DNA of 64,000 bases, taken from NCBI GenBank assembly GCA_031296935.1, contig JAVDPD010000008.1:62001-126000 (forward strand). Direction: 5' to 3'. The translations under genes and the position numbers were made by a program. The notes under the pieces are model-generated. The model saw only the letters and a list, made by a program, of their open reading frames with translations. It searched no databases and had not been told where the DNA came from. Source of the stretch: Cerasicoccus maritimus (lineage in GTDB: Bacteria; Verrucomicrobiota; Verrucomicrobiia; Opitutales; Cerasicoccaceae). Shown in pieces: positions 8,633-17,879 of the stretch (positions are counted from its first letter, which is position 1; each line of letters starts with the position of its first letter).

Positions 8633-9634
8633 TTGAATAAAACGCTATTAGTTGTTCGCGTCCTCTTCCTCTTCCTCTGTTTGGCTGGGGCTTATTTGCT
8701 ATGGTATGCAGTCGGTTATGAAAATACCGAGAAGCTGCCTATATATTTGGTGGTTGGCGGGTTGATTGGCACACTCACTATCTTGATTGATTTGCTGCTG
8801 AAGGGGTTTTCCCTACGTGGGTTGACTGCAATTACTTTCGGCCTCGGAATGGGAGCAGTCGTCGCATTCCTAATATCCTCATCACCCTTATTGGAGAAGG
8901 GGGACGCTCAAGTCATCTACCTGGTGCGTTTAAGCCTGTTTGTCATCTGCATGTATTTGGGCTCAGTGATCGCCTTGCGAGGGCGAGATGATTTTAATCT
9001 GGTGATTCCCTACGTGCGTTTTGTGCCGCAAAAGGTGGATTCCGCAATCGTAGTGGTGGATACCAGTGCGTTGATTGATGGTCGCATCATTGGGATCATT
9101 CAAAGTCGCTTCTTGATTGCCGAGCTCGTGGTGCCGCGTTTTGTCTTGGACGAGCTCCAAAATATCGCAGATTCGGCTGATCCAGCCCGTCAAGCAAAAG
9201 GTCGTAAGGGGCTAGAGGTGCTGAATGAACTGCGTAAAATCCCCCATATACATTTTACGATTCATGAAAGTGAAATCGGCCGTGGCCAGCAAGTGGACGC
9301 CAAGTTGATATTTGTCGCTGAGTCCCTGAAGGCTAAATTGTTGACGACGGATTATAATTTGGCGCGTTTGGCGGAGTTTCAAGGCGTCGACTGGCTAAAT
9401 ATCACCGCATTGGCGAGAGCACTCAATCCAGATGTCGATGTAGGCGAGCAACTAAGGCTTTCTTTAGTGAAGACTGGGCGGGAGTCTGGGCAAGCAGTGG
9501 GCTACCTTGGCGACGGCTCTATGGTAGTGGTCAATGAAGCCGCTCACATGATTGGGCAAGAGGCCAGAGTTGAAGTGACCAGTGTTCTCCCCTCCGCAGG
9601 CGGAAAAATGGTTTTCGCCCGACTCTCACTCTAG
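8633..9634 (+). CDS. PIN/TRAM-domain membrane protein (YacL type)
   Basis: 333 residues. Four hydrophobic segments at about 5-27, 37-60, 66-86 and 94-113 lead into a PIN nuclease domain at about 138-250: VVDTSALIDGRIIGI, VVPRFVLDELQNIAD, VDAKLIFVAE and LLTTDYNLARLAE supply the expected acidic residues for metal binding. A C-terminal TRAM-like RNA-binding module (about 275-333, GQAVGYLGDGSMVVVNEA) completes the YacL architecture. The start is TTG at 8633; no ATG lies between it and the upstream in-frame stop at 8606. Family members are probable membrane-tethered RNases; targets are unknown. Confidence 0.85.
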   Translation: MNKTLLVVRVLFLFLCLAGAYLLWYAVGYENTEKLPIYLVVGGLIGTLTILIDLLLKGFSLRGLTAITFGLGMGAVVAFLISSSPLLEKGDAQVIYLVRLSLFVICMYLGSVIALRGRDDFNLVIPYVRFVPQKVDSAIVVVDTSALIDGRIIGIIQSRFLIAELVVPRFVLDELQNIADSADPARQAKGRKGLEVLNELRKIPHIHFTIHESEIGRGQQVDAKLIFVAESLKAKLLTTDYNLARLAEFQGVDWLNITALARALNPDVDVGEQLRLSLVKTGRESGQAVGYLGDGSMVVVNEAAHMIGQEARVEVTSVLPSAGGKMVFARLSL

Positions 9635-9716
9635 GGTCGAATGTAGTTGTAAAAAAATTCCCGATTCTCCCTTTCTGGCACCAGAGGTGCTTTATCTGAT
9701 GTGAAAGGGACACATT

Positions 9717-10031
9717 ATGGGAATCACTGAAGATGCTTACGGGACGCCGCAATTTCCTGGCGTCATGGGACTTATCGAATGCGATGAGACTGGACAAGTG
9801 CTGCATGCCGAAGGGGAAGACCCGGAAGCTTTAGGGCATGTTCTGGTGTTTGTGCACCAAGTTGCTGACTTAATTGGCGAGTCCTTCGGCCTCGAGGGGC
9901 TGGAAGAAGGCCATATCATCGGTAAAAGCATGACGTCTGTCTGCGTGCCGCGCGGAAGCAGTGACCTTGGCGTCATGTTCGACAATAAAGCGAACATTTC
10001 CTCGATCCTCCCACAACTACTCGAGTCTTAA
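9717..10031 (+). CDS. Roadblock/LC7-like small protein
   Basis: 104 residues, no signal peptide or membrane segment. Alternating beta strands around a long helix (GLIECDETGQVLHAEG; HVLVFVHQVADLIGESFGL; SMTSVCVPRGSSDLGVMFD) look like a roadblock/longin-type fold, the kind found in MglB and other small-GTPase regulators. This assignment rests on pattern only. AAAGGG lies about ten bases before the ATG. It opens a same-strand run with a second roadblock-like protein 32 bp away, then the degenerate NtrC-like gene, amt and glnK. Confidence 0.65.
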   Translation: MGITEDAYGTPQFPGVMGLIECDETGQVLHAEGEDPEALGHVLVFVHQVADLIGESFGLEGLEEGHIIGKSMTSVCVPRGSSDLGVMFDNKANISSILPQLLES

Positions 10032-10063
10032 TCTAATTTGCATGTCAACCCGAGGGCAGAGCC

Positions 10064-10579
10064 ATGAGTGATAAGTTCGTAAAAAACATACTCGACGTTC
10101 CAGGCGTAGAAGGCGTTTGTGTTTTCGATAAAGACGGCGGTTTGATTGATAATCAATTGCCCGCTTACTTCATTGAAGACTTGTTTGACGACCTTGCCCG
10201 GCGAGTCATATCGCTGTATGACACAGTCGATGAAAACTTCATTCCTTGCGACGACTACTTGCTGAAATACAGTGAACGTTGGATCTTCCTCCGGCGTGGC
10301 AACGGTATTTTTCTGCTCATCTTCGCCGAAGCGAATGTTAATCGCGTGTCCCTGAAAATGGTGACGAACCTTGCGATTAAAAATATTAAATCTGCGTCTA
10401 AGGGCCTAGGAGCTACGCCTCGCGCAGTCACGCCTGCACCAGCTCCCAAAGCGCCCGCCGAGCCTGCCACGCCTGCCGCCGAGCCGGTTCCACCAGCTGC
10501 GCCCGAAGAACAGCCAGTTGGACGTAAACGTGTCGCACGTCCACGTCCTTCAAGATCCTATCGGGGATCATCCTACTAA
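10064..10579 (+). CDS. Roadblock/LC7-like protein with Ala/Pro-rich tail
   Basis: 171 residues. Residues 1-115 have a roadblock-like layout: helix, strand (VEGVCVFDKDGGLIDNQ), helix (YFIEDLFDDLARRVISLYDT), strands (DYLLKYSERWIFLRRGNG; IFLLIFAEANVN) and a final helix (VSLKMVTNLAIKNIKSA). The remainder is an Ala/Pro-rich disordered tail ending in a basic Arg/Ser patch. It is distinct in sequence from its 104-residue neighbour, so the two might form a heterodimer of the MglB/RLC7 kind. No MglA-type GTPase is present nearby. Confidence 0.65.
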   Translation: MSDKFVKNILDVPGVEGVCVFDKDGGLIDNQLPAYFIEDLFDDLARRVISLYDTVDENFIPCDDYLLKYSERWIFLRRGNGIFLLIFAEANVNRVSLKMVTNLAIKNIKSASKGLGATPRAVTPAPAPKAPAEPATPAAEPVPPAAPEEQPVGRKRVARPRPSRSYRGSSY

Positions 10580-10609
10580 AGTTACTTCCGCAATCCCACC
10601 TTTAGGTCA

Positions 10610-11875
10610 ATGCGAGGCCTGAAGCACTTGATTGCCAACATGAACGATTCATTATTCTTAGTCCTTCCAGATGGCCGCTCACGTAGCCAACTATCACTGA
10701 TCCTTCGCGAACTCGGCAGGCGAGTCGTTTCATGTGCGGATCCGGATGACGCTCTACGCCAAGCAATGGAGCAGGATTTTCCGGTTGCCATTGTTGATCG
10801 AGACTTGCCAGGCGTTAACGGCATCGAGTTCGTGCGTCAGATGGCTAAGAATTGTAAGAATACTCATGTTGTGCTTCTGAGTGACGAAGCAGACGCGAAG
10901 CACACCCCACCACGCGCGCAACTGGGCATTTCAGACATCATTTATCGGCCCTTTGTCCCTGGAAGCCTTATGTCGAAGATCGAAGGCCTCTGCAATGATG
11001 CGGGCATGAAGGCTAAGCCGGTAGTCGAACCCGGGCTGACCCGCGTCCCTTTTGCTTCAGTAGGCGCTAAAGGTGCATCTCGTGCGCCGAATCACTCCTA
11101 TCAGTCGCTGAACTACAGTCCTAGCTTTATTGTTTCCAAGAGTAGTGTATCCCGACGTTTTCTGGGAAACCTGTGGAATGCCCGTAAGTTTAAGACGGCC
11201 ATTCTCCTGACCGGAGAAGAAGGCTCGGAATTCGAACTCGTCGTTCGAGAATTGAACCAAGCAGCCGGTACTGCTGATGTCTACCCAGCGGTTCTTCAGG
11301 ATCACGAAGTAACGCTGGATGCATTGGAATCGCTCAATGCTGCTGCGTTGCTGAATGATGGTCCGCCACGCATTGTTTACATCCCTCACATTGAGGTGCT
11401 GATGGATGAGCAGCGCAATAACCTGTTGGCATTCATTACCAAAAATAAAGCGAAGACTGGCCGTCACATACGCATAGTTGCAGGCAGTATCGTAAATTCC
11501 GACCTCTCCACGCCAGTTGTACAGAAGTTCCGTGATGAACTGGAGCAACACTGCGAGGCCAAGCTTGAATTATCGCCGCTCCGTGAACGTCAAATGGACA
11601 TCCCATTGATGATTCGCAAAATTTTGTATGACCTGACTTCACTACACTCCTTTGTGCGCGCCCGAGAAGTGGAACCTGCTGCCCTCGATTACCTTTCGCA
11701 GTATGTTTGGAAGGGCAATTACGAACAACTGGTCACCGTCCTGCGTAGTGCGATTTCGAGCTGTCCATACCGCGCATTATCGCTTCACCAGGTGCAATCA
11801 CTCCTGCACAACGACATTGCTGCGCTGCACCTGCTTGAGTCGGTGGCCGACGAAAACCTACTCCCCAACGACTGA
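10610..11875 (+). CDS. Degenerate NtrC-like protein: receiver plus inactive AAA+ domain
   Basis: 421 residues (alternative start 10640). Residues about 12-125 form a receiver-like domain with a candidate phospho-Asp in AIVDRDLPGVNG, but the conserved Lys of the KPF motif is Arg (IIYRPF) and the N-terminal acid pair is reduced. Residues about 165-400 align by eye with the sigma-54 AAA+ domain, yet Walker A is TGEEGSEFE instead of a GxxGxGK(E) form, the GAFTGA loop is missing and Walker B is weak (RIVYIPHIEVL). LSPLRERQMDIPLMI and YVWKGNYEQLVTVL are retained. No DNA-binding HTH is attached. It is therefore probably a signalling scaffold rather than an activator. Amt follows after 21 bp. Confidence 0.75.
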   Translation: MRGLKHLIANMNDSLFLVLPDGRSRSQLSLILRELGRRVVSCADPDDALRQAMEQDFPVAIVDRDLPGVNGIEFVRQMAKNCKNTHVVLLSDEADAKHTPPRAQLGISDIIYRPFVPGSLMSKIEGLCNDAGMKAKPVVEPGLTRVPFASVGAKGASRAPNHSYQSLNYSPSFIVSKSSVSRRFLGNLWNARKFKTAILLTGEEGSEFELVVRELNQAAGTADVYPAVLQDHEVTLDALESLNAAALLNDGPPRIVYIPHIEVLMDEQRNNLLAFITKNKAKTGRHIRIVAGSIVNSDLSTPVVQKFRDELEQHCEAKLELSPLRERQMDIPLMIRKILYDLTSLHSFVRAREVEPAALDYLSQYVWKGNYEQLVTVLRSAISSCPYRALSLHQVQSLLHNDIAALHLLESVADENLLPND

Positions 11876-11896
11876 ATCTTACTAACCTAACAAAAC

Positions 11897-13357
11897 ATGA
11901 CACCAATACTCAATCTAATGAATTGGAAGCGATTGATATGTTTACTCAGCATTTTCGCCGCTCCATTTTTCTCACTAACAGCTTTTGCGCAGGAAGTCAT
12001 GCCAGATGACACTGCTGCGATGACTGAAGCTGTGGAAGAGGCGGCTGCAGAGGCTCCGTCTTACCTTTCACAAACGACTGGCGACATCTTGTGGCTCATT
12101 CTTGCCGCGGTTCTGGTCTTCTTTATGCAGGCTGGTTTCGCTATGGTAGAATCAGGCCTTACACGCGCCAAAAATGCCTGCAATATCATGATGAAGAACT
12201 TGCTGGACTTTAGCTTCGGTGCGATCGCCTTTCTGGCGATTGGTTATTCGCTGATGTATGGTGCTGGTGACGGATTCATCGGTTGGTCTCCGGAATATTT
12301 CTTCATGGAAGCCGCAATCGTATCTCCTGATAATGCGGAAGCTGCTTCGCTCGAGGCTGCCGGTTGGGTCTTCCAGGTGGTGTTTGCTGCCACTGCTGCC
12401 ACCATCGCGTCGGGCGCTATGGCGGAACGCACGAAATTCGTTGGTTACGTCATGTATTCCATCATGATTACCGCGATTCTTTATCCGATCACTGGCCACT
12501 GGATCTGGAGTGGTGACGGCTGGCTCGGTGGCATGGGAATGCGAGATTTCGCGGGTTCAACGGTGGTGCACTCAGTTGGAGCATGGGCTGGCTTGGCTGG
12601 TGCAATGATTCTCGGCGCTCGCAAGGGTAAATTCTCTGAGGATGGTAAGCCGCTGCCGATTCCTGGGCACAATCTCCCTATGGCTACACTCGGTGGTTTC
12701 ATTCTGTTCTTCGGCTGGTTCGGCTTCAATGCTGGTTCTACTTTAGCCGCTGTGGATGGCTTGTCCTATGTTGCTATGACCACGCTGCTGGCTGCCGCAG
12801 CCGGCACCTGCGGGGCGACGGTTACGACATGGGCTAAGTTTGGTAAGCCAGACCTCTCCATGGCGATCAACGGCTGCTTGGCTGGTCTGGTTTCCATCAC
12901 CGCTCCTTGTGCTAGCGTATCTCCGCTCTCCTCGGTCATCATCGGCGCTATTGGTGGTGTGATCGTCGTGCTCTCGGTGCTCTTTGTTGAGCGCTCCCTC
13001 AAGATTGACGATCCAGTCGGCGCTGTTTCGGTCCACGGTGTCTGTGGTGCGTGGGGCACGCTCTCCATTGGCTTCTTTGGCAGCTCGGCTATCGACCAGG
13101 TTTTCTGGGATGCGGATACCTGTATCCAAAATGGTCTCTTCTACGGTGGCGGCGTTAGCCAACTCGGCATACAACTACTTGGTGTCGCCGCAGTTTTCGC
13201 CTTCACCTTCATCTGCTCCTACGGGATGTTCTTCGCAATCGACAAGATGGTCGGCCTGCGCGTGACTGCGGAGGAAGAACTCGAAGGCCTAGACCTTGGC
13301 GAACACGGCAACGAAGCCTACGCTGACTTCCAACAGTATGCTGACGAGCCTCTCTAA
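11897..13357 (+). CDS. amt: Ammonium transporter
   Basis: 486 residues with an N-terminal signal sequence (LICLLSIFAAPFFSLTAFAQ) and eleven hydrophobic helices. Amt/Rh proteins are trimeric channels that take up ammonium across the inner membrane. Signatures are strong: FFMQAGFAMVESGLTRAKNA, the first pore His in VVHSVGAWAGLAGAMILG, GFILFFGWFGFNAGS, and the second pore His in VSVHGVCGAWGTL. Upstream lie two roadblock-like genes and the degenerate NtrC-like gene, and glnK lies 142 bp downstream, the common amtB-glnK pairing in which GlnK closes the channel. Confidence 0.96.
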   Translation: MTPILNLMNWKRLICLLSIFAAPFFSLTAFAQEVMPDDTAAMTEAVEEAAAEAPSYLSQTTGDILWLILAAVLVFFMQAGFAMVESGLTRAKNACNIMMKNLLDFSFGAIAFLAIGYSLMYGAGDGFIGWSPEYFFMEAAIVSPDNAEAASLEAAGWVFQVVFAATAATIASGAMAERTKFVGYVMYSIMITAILYPITGHWIWSGDGWLGGMGMRDFAGSTVVHSVGAWAGLAGAMILGARKGKFSEDGKPLPIPGHNLPMATLGGFILFFGWFGFNAGSTLAAVDGLSYVAMTTLLAAAAGTCGATVTTWAKFGKPDLSMAINGCLAGLVSITAPCASVSPLSSVIIGAIGGVIVVLSVLFVERSLKIDDPVGAVSVHGVCGAWGTLSIGFFGSSAIDQVFWDADTCIQNGLFYGGGVSQLGIQLLGVAAVFAFTFICSYGMFFAIDKMVGLRVTAEEELEGLDLGEHGNEAYADFQQYADEPL

Positions 13358-13403
13358 GCATGGCTTTATGAATTATTGAGCCCTATGCTTTGCTGGCAAC
13401 TGA

Positions 13404-13838
<435 letters not shown>

Positions 13839-13842
13839 AGAA

Positions 13843-15114
13843 TTACTGGTCAGCCTTCGGCGGGGAGAACATACTGTTCATTATTCCGGGATTGAATTCC
13901 ACGGAGCTGATCCGAATTTCGGCTGTCTTCATGCCGTTCATGTATTGTGAGCGTAAATACGGGAAATATACGCCATCTACATTACGGTAGTCTTCATATG
14001 CAACGCGGTACTCATCTCCCTCCAGGCGTGTAACGACTTGGGCGAGTAAGTTGCTGCTCATGTCCTGATAGCATGTAATGCTAGGACGTCCAGCTTCATG
14101 GATTTTGTAGACATCGTAGGTCTTGTCTTTCAGCATGTCGCGTGTCAGCGAATCGGCGCTAAGAAGCATCGACTTGCGGTCCTTGGAATATTCACCAACT
14201 AGCAGGTATCTCTGTGGCGGAAGGTCGAAATCGGTATGTAAACGTAGCAGGTTAGTTGCCTGCTCACTCATTGTTTCCGTTGCGCTAGTTATGCCGTCGC
14301 GTCGCCATTCCTGCCAGGCGGTGCGTCCATCGTATCCCACAATATACCGTTCCTGCTCCGAAAGCTCATACACAATGCGATAGTAGTCAGGCCGTCGTCC
14401 AAACAAGCGAAACGGAATGACTTTTCCTCCGGTTTCTACGCTCCCTCGAATCGCCAAGGACGATAAACGCTTAATGCGCTCATAGCCTCCCATCGCCGCA
14501 GTATTATCTTCAATCTGAGCCACGGCTGGATTAGTCGTTGCTTGAGCACGACTCGCAGTTGGCCTCGAAACTAAAGATGCATCCTGCCCCTCTCTTTTTT
14601 CTGCATCAGCTTGTAGCTTATTCTGAGAGTTCAACTTCTGGGTAACGAGGTAAAAGGCCCCACTGATGCAGATTATCAATAATAAGCCGATGCCCAGAAA
14701 AGTTTTCCAACGATCCCAGATCGAGTCTCCCTCCAATGCGCTTTTCAATGACTCCGCACCTTCTTGAGTCGGTTCGATACCATCCGCTTCGTGGAGTAAG
14801 TTACGACCATGCTTCGGATCTTCAGCATGCTGAAACTCAGTCGTGGACTTGAGTAGTTTCTCTGACGACTCCTTGGCGGATTGCGATGATGACGCTTGTT
14901 TGGGGCGTGTATTTCCTATCGAAAAGCCCTCTATGGGCTGTCCCCGTGTAGGGGGGAAGGGCTGTTTAGGAGCAGGTGGCGCAGTCGGTCTTGGACGTGG
15001 TGGATTGGGCGCGGGCGCTTTGTTTTCGTCCTTCTGCACAAATTTCGAGGCCACCGTGCGCCGATCGCTTAAAGGCTTGCGATTCGTATCCTCGGGCTTC
15101 GAATTCTCACTCAT
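13843..15114 (-). CDS. Membrane-anchored protein with LolA-like C-terminal domain
   Basis: 423 residues. The first 60 or so are Pro/Lys-rich and probably disordered in the cytoplasm. A single membrane segment (FLGIGLLLIICISGAFYLV, about 140-160) follows, then a Gln/Ala linker and a C-terminal domain of about 220 residues. That domain has the strand-rich layout of LolA/outer-membrane lipoprotein-sorting folds: YERIKRLSSLAIRGSVE, FRLFGRRPDYYRIVYE, YDGRTAWQEWR and GVYFPYLRSQY. The type II orientation places it in the periplasm. Lipid or lipoprotein handling is inferred from the fold only. It is convergent with glnK. Confidence 0.7.
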   Translation of the reverse strand: MSENSKPEDTNRKPLSDRRTVASKFVQKDENKAPAPNPPRPRPTAPPAPKQPFPPTRGQPIEGFSIGNTRPKQASSSQSAKESSEKLLKSTTEFQHAEDPKHGRNLLHEADGIEPTQEGAESLKSALEGDSIWDRWKTFLGIGLLLIICISGAFYLVTQKLNSQNKLQADAEKREGQDASLVSRPTASRAQATTNPAVAQIEDNTAAMGGYERIKRLSSLAIRGSVETGGKVIPFRLFGRRPDYYRIVYELSEQERYIVGYDGRTAWQEWRRDGITSATETMSEQATNLLRLHTDFDLPPQRYLLVGEYSKDRKSMLLSADSLTRDMLKDKTYDVYKIHEAGRPSITCYQDMSSNLLAQVVTRLEGDEYRVAYEDYRNVDGVYFPYLRSQYMNGMKTAEIRISSVEFNPGIMNSMFSPPKADQ

Positions 15115-15158
15115 TCAGTGAATACTATCACGTGTAGATGCTGGGTCAACGGGCTTTC

Positions 15159-15461
15159 CTAGGCGATACCGAAGTCGTATACGACGAAACGCTTCACAAA
15201 TGGCTTTACTGACTCGTTGACGAATTTCAGGTGGTCCGGGTGAGACTGGTATGCGTCCGCAGTGGCTTGGTCAGCAAAATCCATCGAGATGGCGACAGCA
15301 AAACTGTCGTCAACAACACCGCGAGTGCTAGGTACCGGAGCCCCTGTGCGGAAATTCTCGCAACCCGGAATGTCGCCGAGTTCTTTCGCCGCCGCCAGAA
15401 GCTGGTCGCGGTTTTCGCCGTAGGGCTTATCTAGCCAAAATACAACAACGTGAGTAATCAT
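15159..15461 (-). CDS. Dabb-family stress-responsive alpha/beta-barrel protein
   Basis: 100 residues, the normal size of the ferredoxin-like dimeric alpha/beta-barrel (Dabb) family. Typical elements are the N-terminal ITHVVVFWLDKPYGENRDQL, a central DDSFAVAISMDFADQATADA, then YQSHPDHLKFVNESVKPFV and a last strand RFVVYDF. Members are small cytoplasmic dimers, some enzymatic (for example olivetolic acid cyclase) and many of unknown function. It lies 44 bp upstream of, and in line with, the LolA-like gene on the minus strand. Confidence 0.88.
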   Translation of the reverse strand: MITHVVVFWLDKPYGENRDQLLAAAKELGDIPGCENFRTGAPVPSTRGVVDDSFAVAISMDFADQATADAYQSHPDHLKFVNESVKPFVKRFVVYDFGIA

Positions 15462-15558
15462 GAGGCCAAAAGATGAAGCTTTGCTTCAATAAGGCAATCG
15501 CGGAAAGCAACGCATGTGCAGGATTGAATTTTAGTCCTGATAAGGGTATGCTATACGT

Positions 15559-16173
15559 ATGGTTTCCGTTTCGCCTAGTCAGCAAAGCAATGTCGAGTTT
15601 GAAATCGCTTTGGAGCGGTCATCTCAGGTGACGGCTTCGCGGATGTTGCTGCTGGTTTTCTGGGGACTGATCATCGCCAAGTGTACGCTACTGCAATGGG
15701 CCATCATTACTCACGATCTTCCGATCAATGGCGGCATGTTCATCTGGCTGCCAACGTTTCTTTTTGGTGCGGTTTGCAGCTTCATTTATGGCAAGGTGAC
15801 GCTGGAAGAATTCCATTGTACACCCATGACTAGCCGCTTAGTCCGGGGCATCTGGGCTGCGTGCATTGCTGCCATGACGTTGTTCGGCGTGGTGGCGGTG
15901 GGACTCGGAGGAATGGATCCGTATCTGCTGCCAGCGATTTACGCGGTCTTGCTCGGCGTCGGATTTTTCATCCAAGGCATGCTCGATCCAAAGCCATATT
16001 TGAAATTGGCTGCCATCGGTTGGTGGCTCGGCTCAATCTGGCTCTTCTTCCAGGCCAACGTAAACGCGCTGCTATGGCTTTCGGCTATGATCATAGTCTT
16101 GCAGGTGATCCCGACCACGCTGCTGTTCTGGCAGGAAAAACGCCGACTAAGCGCCACTAAGCAACGCGCTTAG
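15559..16173 (+). CDS. Hypothetical polytopic membrane protein
   Basis: 204 residues with about six hydrophobic segments (for example LLLVFWGLIIAKCTLLQWAI, MFIWLPTFLFGAVCSFIYG, YLLPAIYAVLLGVGFFIQG, LLWLSAMIIVLQVIPTTLLF) and a short basic C-terminus. No family is recognised and no catalytic motif is visible. It resembles small inner-membrane proteins of unknown function. Its last four bases overlap the end of the convergent pilT-like gene. Confidence 0.65.
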   Translation: MVSVSPSQQSNVEFEIALERSSQVTASRMLLLVFWGLIIAKCTLLQWAIITHDLPINGGMFIWLPTFLFGAVCSFIYGKVTLEEFHCTPMTSRLVRGIWAACIAAMTLFGVVAVGLGGMDPYLLPAIYAVLLGVGFFIQGMLDPKPYLKLAAIGWWLGSIWLFFQANVNALLWLSAMIIVLQVIPTTLLFWQEKRRLSATKQRA

Positions 16174-17318
16174 AGGCGATCAGCGATTTCCTCGCGGTTG
16201 GCGTAGGCAATGGCGTTTTCGGGCGTAATCTTGCCTTCGTTGACGAGATCCAGCAACGCCTGCTCCATGGTGAGCATCCCTTCGGAGCCTTTGGTTTCCA
16301 TGGTTGAGTAAAGCTGGTGTATCTTGCCGCTGCGGATCAAGTTGCCGACGCCAGAAACATTGCGCAGCACCTCCATCGCCACCACGCGCCCCTGACCGCT
16401 AGCCAGAGGCACCAGCTTTTGGCTGACAACCGTGCGCAGGTTCATGGAAAGCTGTGTGGTGAGCTCACGCTCGCGGCCGGTCGGGAACATATCGATCAAG
16501 CGCGTCACCGAGCCAATGGCGTCACGGGTGTGCACCGTGGAGAATACGAGGTGACCCGTTTCTGCGGCGCTGATGGCGAGCGCGGCTGTTTCGACATCGC
16601 GTATCTCACCCACAAAGATTAGGTCCGGGTCTTCACGCAGGGCGCTGCGCAAACCGCGGGCGAAGGACTCGACGTGCACGCCGACTTCACGTTGGGAAAT
16701 CATGGCCTGCTTACTCTCGTAGAGGTATTCGATCGGGTCTTCGAGTGTAATGATGCGGTCGGCGCGCGTCTCGTTGATGTAGTTCAGAATCGAAGAAATG
16801 GTTGTCGACTTACCGCTGCCGGTAATGCCGGAAATCAAGACGAGGCCCTGCTTCAGGTTGACGAGGTCTTCCCAGATGTCATCGTAGGGGAAGCCGACAC
16901 GCTCAATGCTAGGCGGCTTTGGCGGCAGCATACGCATGGTGGCGGCGGGGCCGTGACGGTCCATGAATACATTGAGGCGGAAATTATAGGTTTCTTCGTC
17001 GCCGACAAACTCATAGCCGCAGTCGATGTCGACCGGGCCACCAGCCTGAACATCCGCAATGCGATCCGGCACCAACAGCGGAAAAATTAACCCTTCGAAT
17101 GCCTCCTTGGTCAGGGCTTCACCTCCCGGAATGGACACCAGGCCAGAGTCCAATCGGTAGCGAATCGGCTCACCAACCTTGAAGTGGTAGTCGGAGATGC
17201 GAGGCAGACCATCGACCATGTATTCGGGGTCCGTAATGCTGTGCAAAAGGTCACTGATACTGAACAGATGTCCGCCGGCGTTGTAAACTTTGGTGTGAGG
17301 GTCTCTAAGGTGTTCCAT
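16170..17318 (-). CDS. pilT: PilT-type twitching motility/secretion ATPase
   Basis: 382 residues. PilT ATPases are cytoplasmic hexamers that power type IV pilus retraction. Walker A is ISGITGSGKSTTISSIL, the Asp box is RIITLEDPIEYLYESKQAMI, Walker B is DPDLIFVGEIRDVETAALA, and the His box is AAETGHLVFSTVHT. The N-terminal 110 residues are diverged from classical PilT and lack its usual AxDxH motif, so a related function (PilU-like or another pilus-type system) is possible. The gene stands alone between a membrane protein and dgkA. A second PilT-like gene lies at 61398. Confidence 0.88.
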   Translation of the reverse strand: MEHLRDPHTKVYNAGGHLFSISDLLHSITDPEYMVDGLPRISDYHFKVGEPIRYRLDSGLVSIPGGEALTKEAFEGLIFPLLVPDRIADVQAGGPVDIDCGYEFVGDEETYNFRLNVFMDRHGPAATMRMLPPKPPSIERVGFPYDDIWEDLVNLKQGLVLISGITGSGKSTTISSILNYINETRADRIITLEDPIEYLYESKQAMISQREVGVHVESFARGLRSALREDPDLIFVGEIRDVETAALAISAAETGHLVFSTVHTRDAIGSVTRLIDMFPTGRERELTTQLSMNLRTVVSQKLVPLASGQGRVVAMEVLRNVSGVGNLIRSGKIHQLYSTMETKGSEGMLTMEQALLDLVNEGKITPENAIAYANREEIADRL

Positions 17319-17456
17319 AGCTAACGCGTTTAAGGTGTGGGGTTTCTATCACGTCACAAGCTCAATTGCATTCGCTAATGTTACGAATTCATTCCGGCGC
17401 CTAATAGATTTGCAAAAATAACGCACATCCTATCACTATTAGCTTTTCGTTTTATC

Positions 17457-17879
17457 ATGTTGCAGGAAAATCATAACGTTACTGAAGTTCGCGACGATAA
17501 GTCACGCGGAGGACTTAAACGCATCTGGAATGCAATGTTCTACTCTTTCGAGGGTATTGCCTCCAGCCTGAAGCATGAATCCGCCTTCCGGCAGGAAATG
17601 CTGCTTGCGGTGATATTAATTCCGACGGCGATCATCCTGCCCGTGGGACTTCTCGGCAAAGCGCTGATGATAGGCTCTATTTTCCTCGTGCTCATCGTTG
17701 AGCTCATCAACTCCGCGCTCGAATGGACAGTGGACTATATCTCACAGGAAACACACCCCTTCGCTAAACGCGCGAAGGATATGGGCAGCGGCGCAGTGTT
17801 CTTCGCACTGCTGAATGTCGCAGTCATGTGGGGCCTCGTCATCACTGAAGCTGTCCGCAGCGGACAGATCAATTTTTGA
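17457..17879 (+). CDS. dgkA: Diacylglycerol kinase
   Basis: 140 residues, the small integral-membrane DgkA type that phosphorylates diacylglycerol (or undecaprenol in some lineages) to recycle lipid. After a hydrophilic N-terminus, three membrane helices are visible. The signature spans VELINSALEWTVDYIS and HPFAKRAKDMGSGAVFFALL, containing the catalytic Glu and the metal-binding Glu/Asp residues. It begins 138 bp from the divergent pilT-like gene. Confidence 0.93.
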   Translation: MLQENHNVTEVRDDKSRGGLKRIWNAMFYSFEGIASSLKHESAFRQEMLLAVILIPTAIILPVGLLGKALMIGSIFLVLIVELINSALEWTVDYISQETHPFAKRAKDMGSGAVFFALLNVAVMWGLVITEAVRSGQINF

